Under the pieces are notes generated by a model that saw nothing but the letters and a program-made list of their open reading frames with translations, searched no databases and was not told where the DNA came from. Position numbers and translations under genes: made by a program. A stretch of 64,000 nt of DNA, taken from assembly GCF_000420645.1 (NCBI RefSeq), contig NZ_ATVI01000005.1, positions 1,286,357 to 1,350,356 on the forward strand. Reading direction: 5' to 3'. Source of the stretch: Nevskia ramosa DSM 11499. Its GTDB lineage: Bacteria; Pseudomonadota; Gammaproteobacteria; Nevskiales; Nevskiaceae. Positions 63,820 through 64,000 of the stretch are shown here, piece by piece (position 1 is the stretch's first letter; the number at the start of each line of letters is the position of its first letter).

Positions 63820-64000
63820 TCAGCGGATCTTGATCATCAGTTTCGGCCGCCAGACCGCCAGGACGATGTTCGCGACACAGATGCCGATGAGCAACAGCAA
63901 TGTGTTGCGCTCTGAATGCAGCATGCTCGCGAGCAGCGATGGGTCGGCAGCCGCCGCGGCGAGTTCCGGTTGCTTGCGGCTGGCGCCGACGGTGAGGAGC
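63820..64000 (-). CDS. DUF2269-like membrane protein (copy 2), cut by right edge
   Basis: C-terminal 59 codons and stop of a gene running in from beyond the right edge. The nucleotide sequence is nearly the same as 53306-53486, and the encoded end, with LHSERNTLLLLIGICVANIV, is shared; the last residues are RPKLMIKIR versus RPKLMSRIR in copy 1. Homology stops at the stop codon; the downstream flanks differ. The gene is therefore a paralogue of the one at 53306, about 10.5 kb away in the same orientation. Confidence 0.85.
   Translation of the reverse strand, partial: LLTVGASRKQPELAAAAADPSLLASMLHSERNTLLLLIGICVANIVLAVWRPKLMIKIR

Noticed and set aside
1-64000. CRISPR arrays, tRNA or rRNA genes, phage attachment sites
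   Set aside because: I found no regularly spaced repeats, no conserved tRNA or rRNA stretches, and no integrase gene.

Overview
The window reads as chromosome of a GC-rich gammaproteobacterium. The gene set (AlkB plus rubredoxin with an AlkS/MalT-like regulator, a Baeyer-Villiger monooxygenase, MprF with AcvB, an MdtABC-like RND pump, bacterial NHEJ) would suit a hydrocarbon- or steroid-using Nevskiales/Solimonadaceae-like organism; that placement is inference. No rRNA, tRNA or CRISPR array was seen.

Layout. 0-3.3 kb: a minus-strand NHEJ operon (DUF2177 membrane protein, LigD, Ku cut by the left edge). 3.5-9.7 kb: a YdeP-type molybdopterin oxidoreductase, a GAF histidine kinase and several small envelope proteins (lipoprotein, DUF3309, YXWGXW protein, glycine-zipper protein). 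9.7-12.6 kb: a hybrid histidine kinase divergent from an OmpR-family regulator. 12.6-21.9 kb: a tightly coupled minus-strand efflux operon of adaptor, two RND pumps, NodT-type outer-membrane factor and a small membrane protein. 22.1-27.1 kb: mprF-acvB, which make and probably hydrolyse lysyl-phosphatidylglycerol, then a TPR membrane protein behind a string of hairpins. 27.1-31.5 kb: an alkane-oxidation module (LAL regulator, AlkB, rubredoxin). 31.7-37.2 kb: DUF2306 protein, LytS/LytTR two-component system, DUF2383 protein, SnoaL-like protein, methionine aminopeptidase and an IbpA-like Hsp20 with a sigma-32-like promoter.

37.4-50.5 kb is the most interesting part: two adjacent catabolic units. 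A TetR regulator lies next to an operon for a BVMO and an acyl-CoA ligase, divergent from a metallo-beta-lactamase-fold hydrolase and an iron-type alcohol dehydrogenase. A near-identical palindrome occurs before tetR and in the divergent promoter. Next, an AraC regulator diverges from a four-gene operon (carboxymuconolactone-decarboxylase-like protein, CHK/ecdysteroid-kinase-like phosphotransferase, VOC enzyme, GST) across a 22-bp-phased direct repeat. An alpha/beta hydrolase and an SDR follow. Together they look like a dedicated pathway for a ketone- or alcohol-bearing lipophilic compound; the substrate cannot be read from sequence.

50.7-53.8 kb carries an MmcB-like PD-(D/E)XK protein, a TolB/TPR membrane protein and a DUF2269-like membrane protein. 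The C-terminal part of a close copy of the last gene reappears at the right edge. Between the copies lies a patchy, partly A/T-richer region with a transposase scrap, a TetR/NmrA pair with duplicated operators, a DUF2867 protein, a frameshifted GST, a second NmrA fragment, a predicted metal-dependent hydrolase, a phytoene-desaturase-like flavoprotein divergent from an HxlR regulator, and a MarR/MFS pair with two operators over the promoter.
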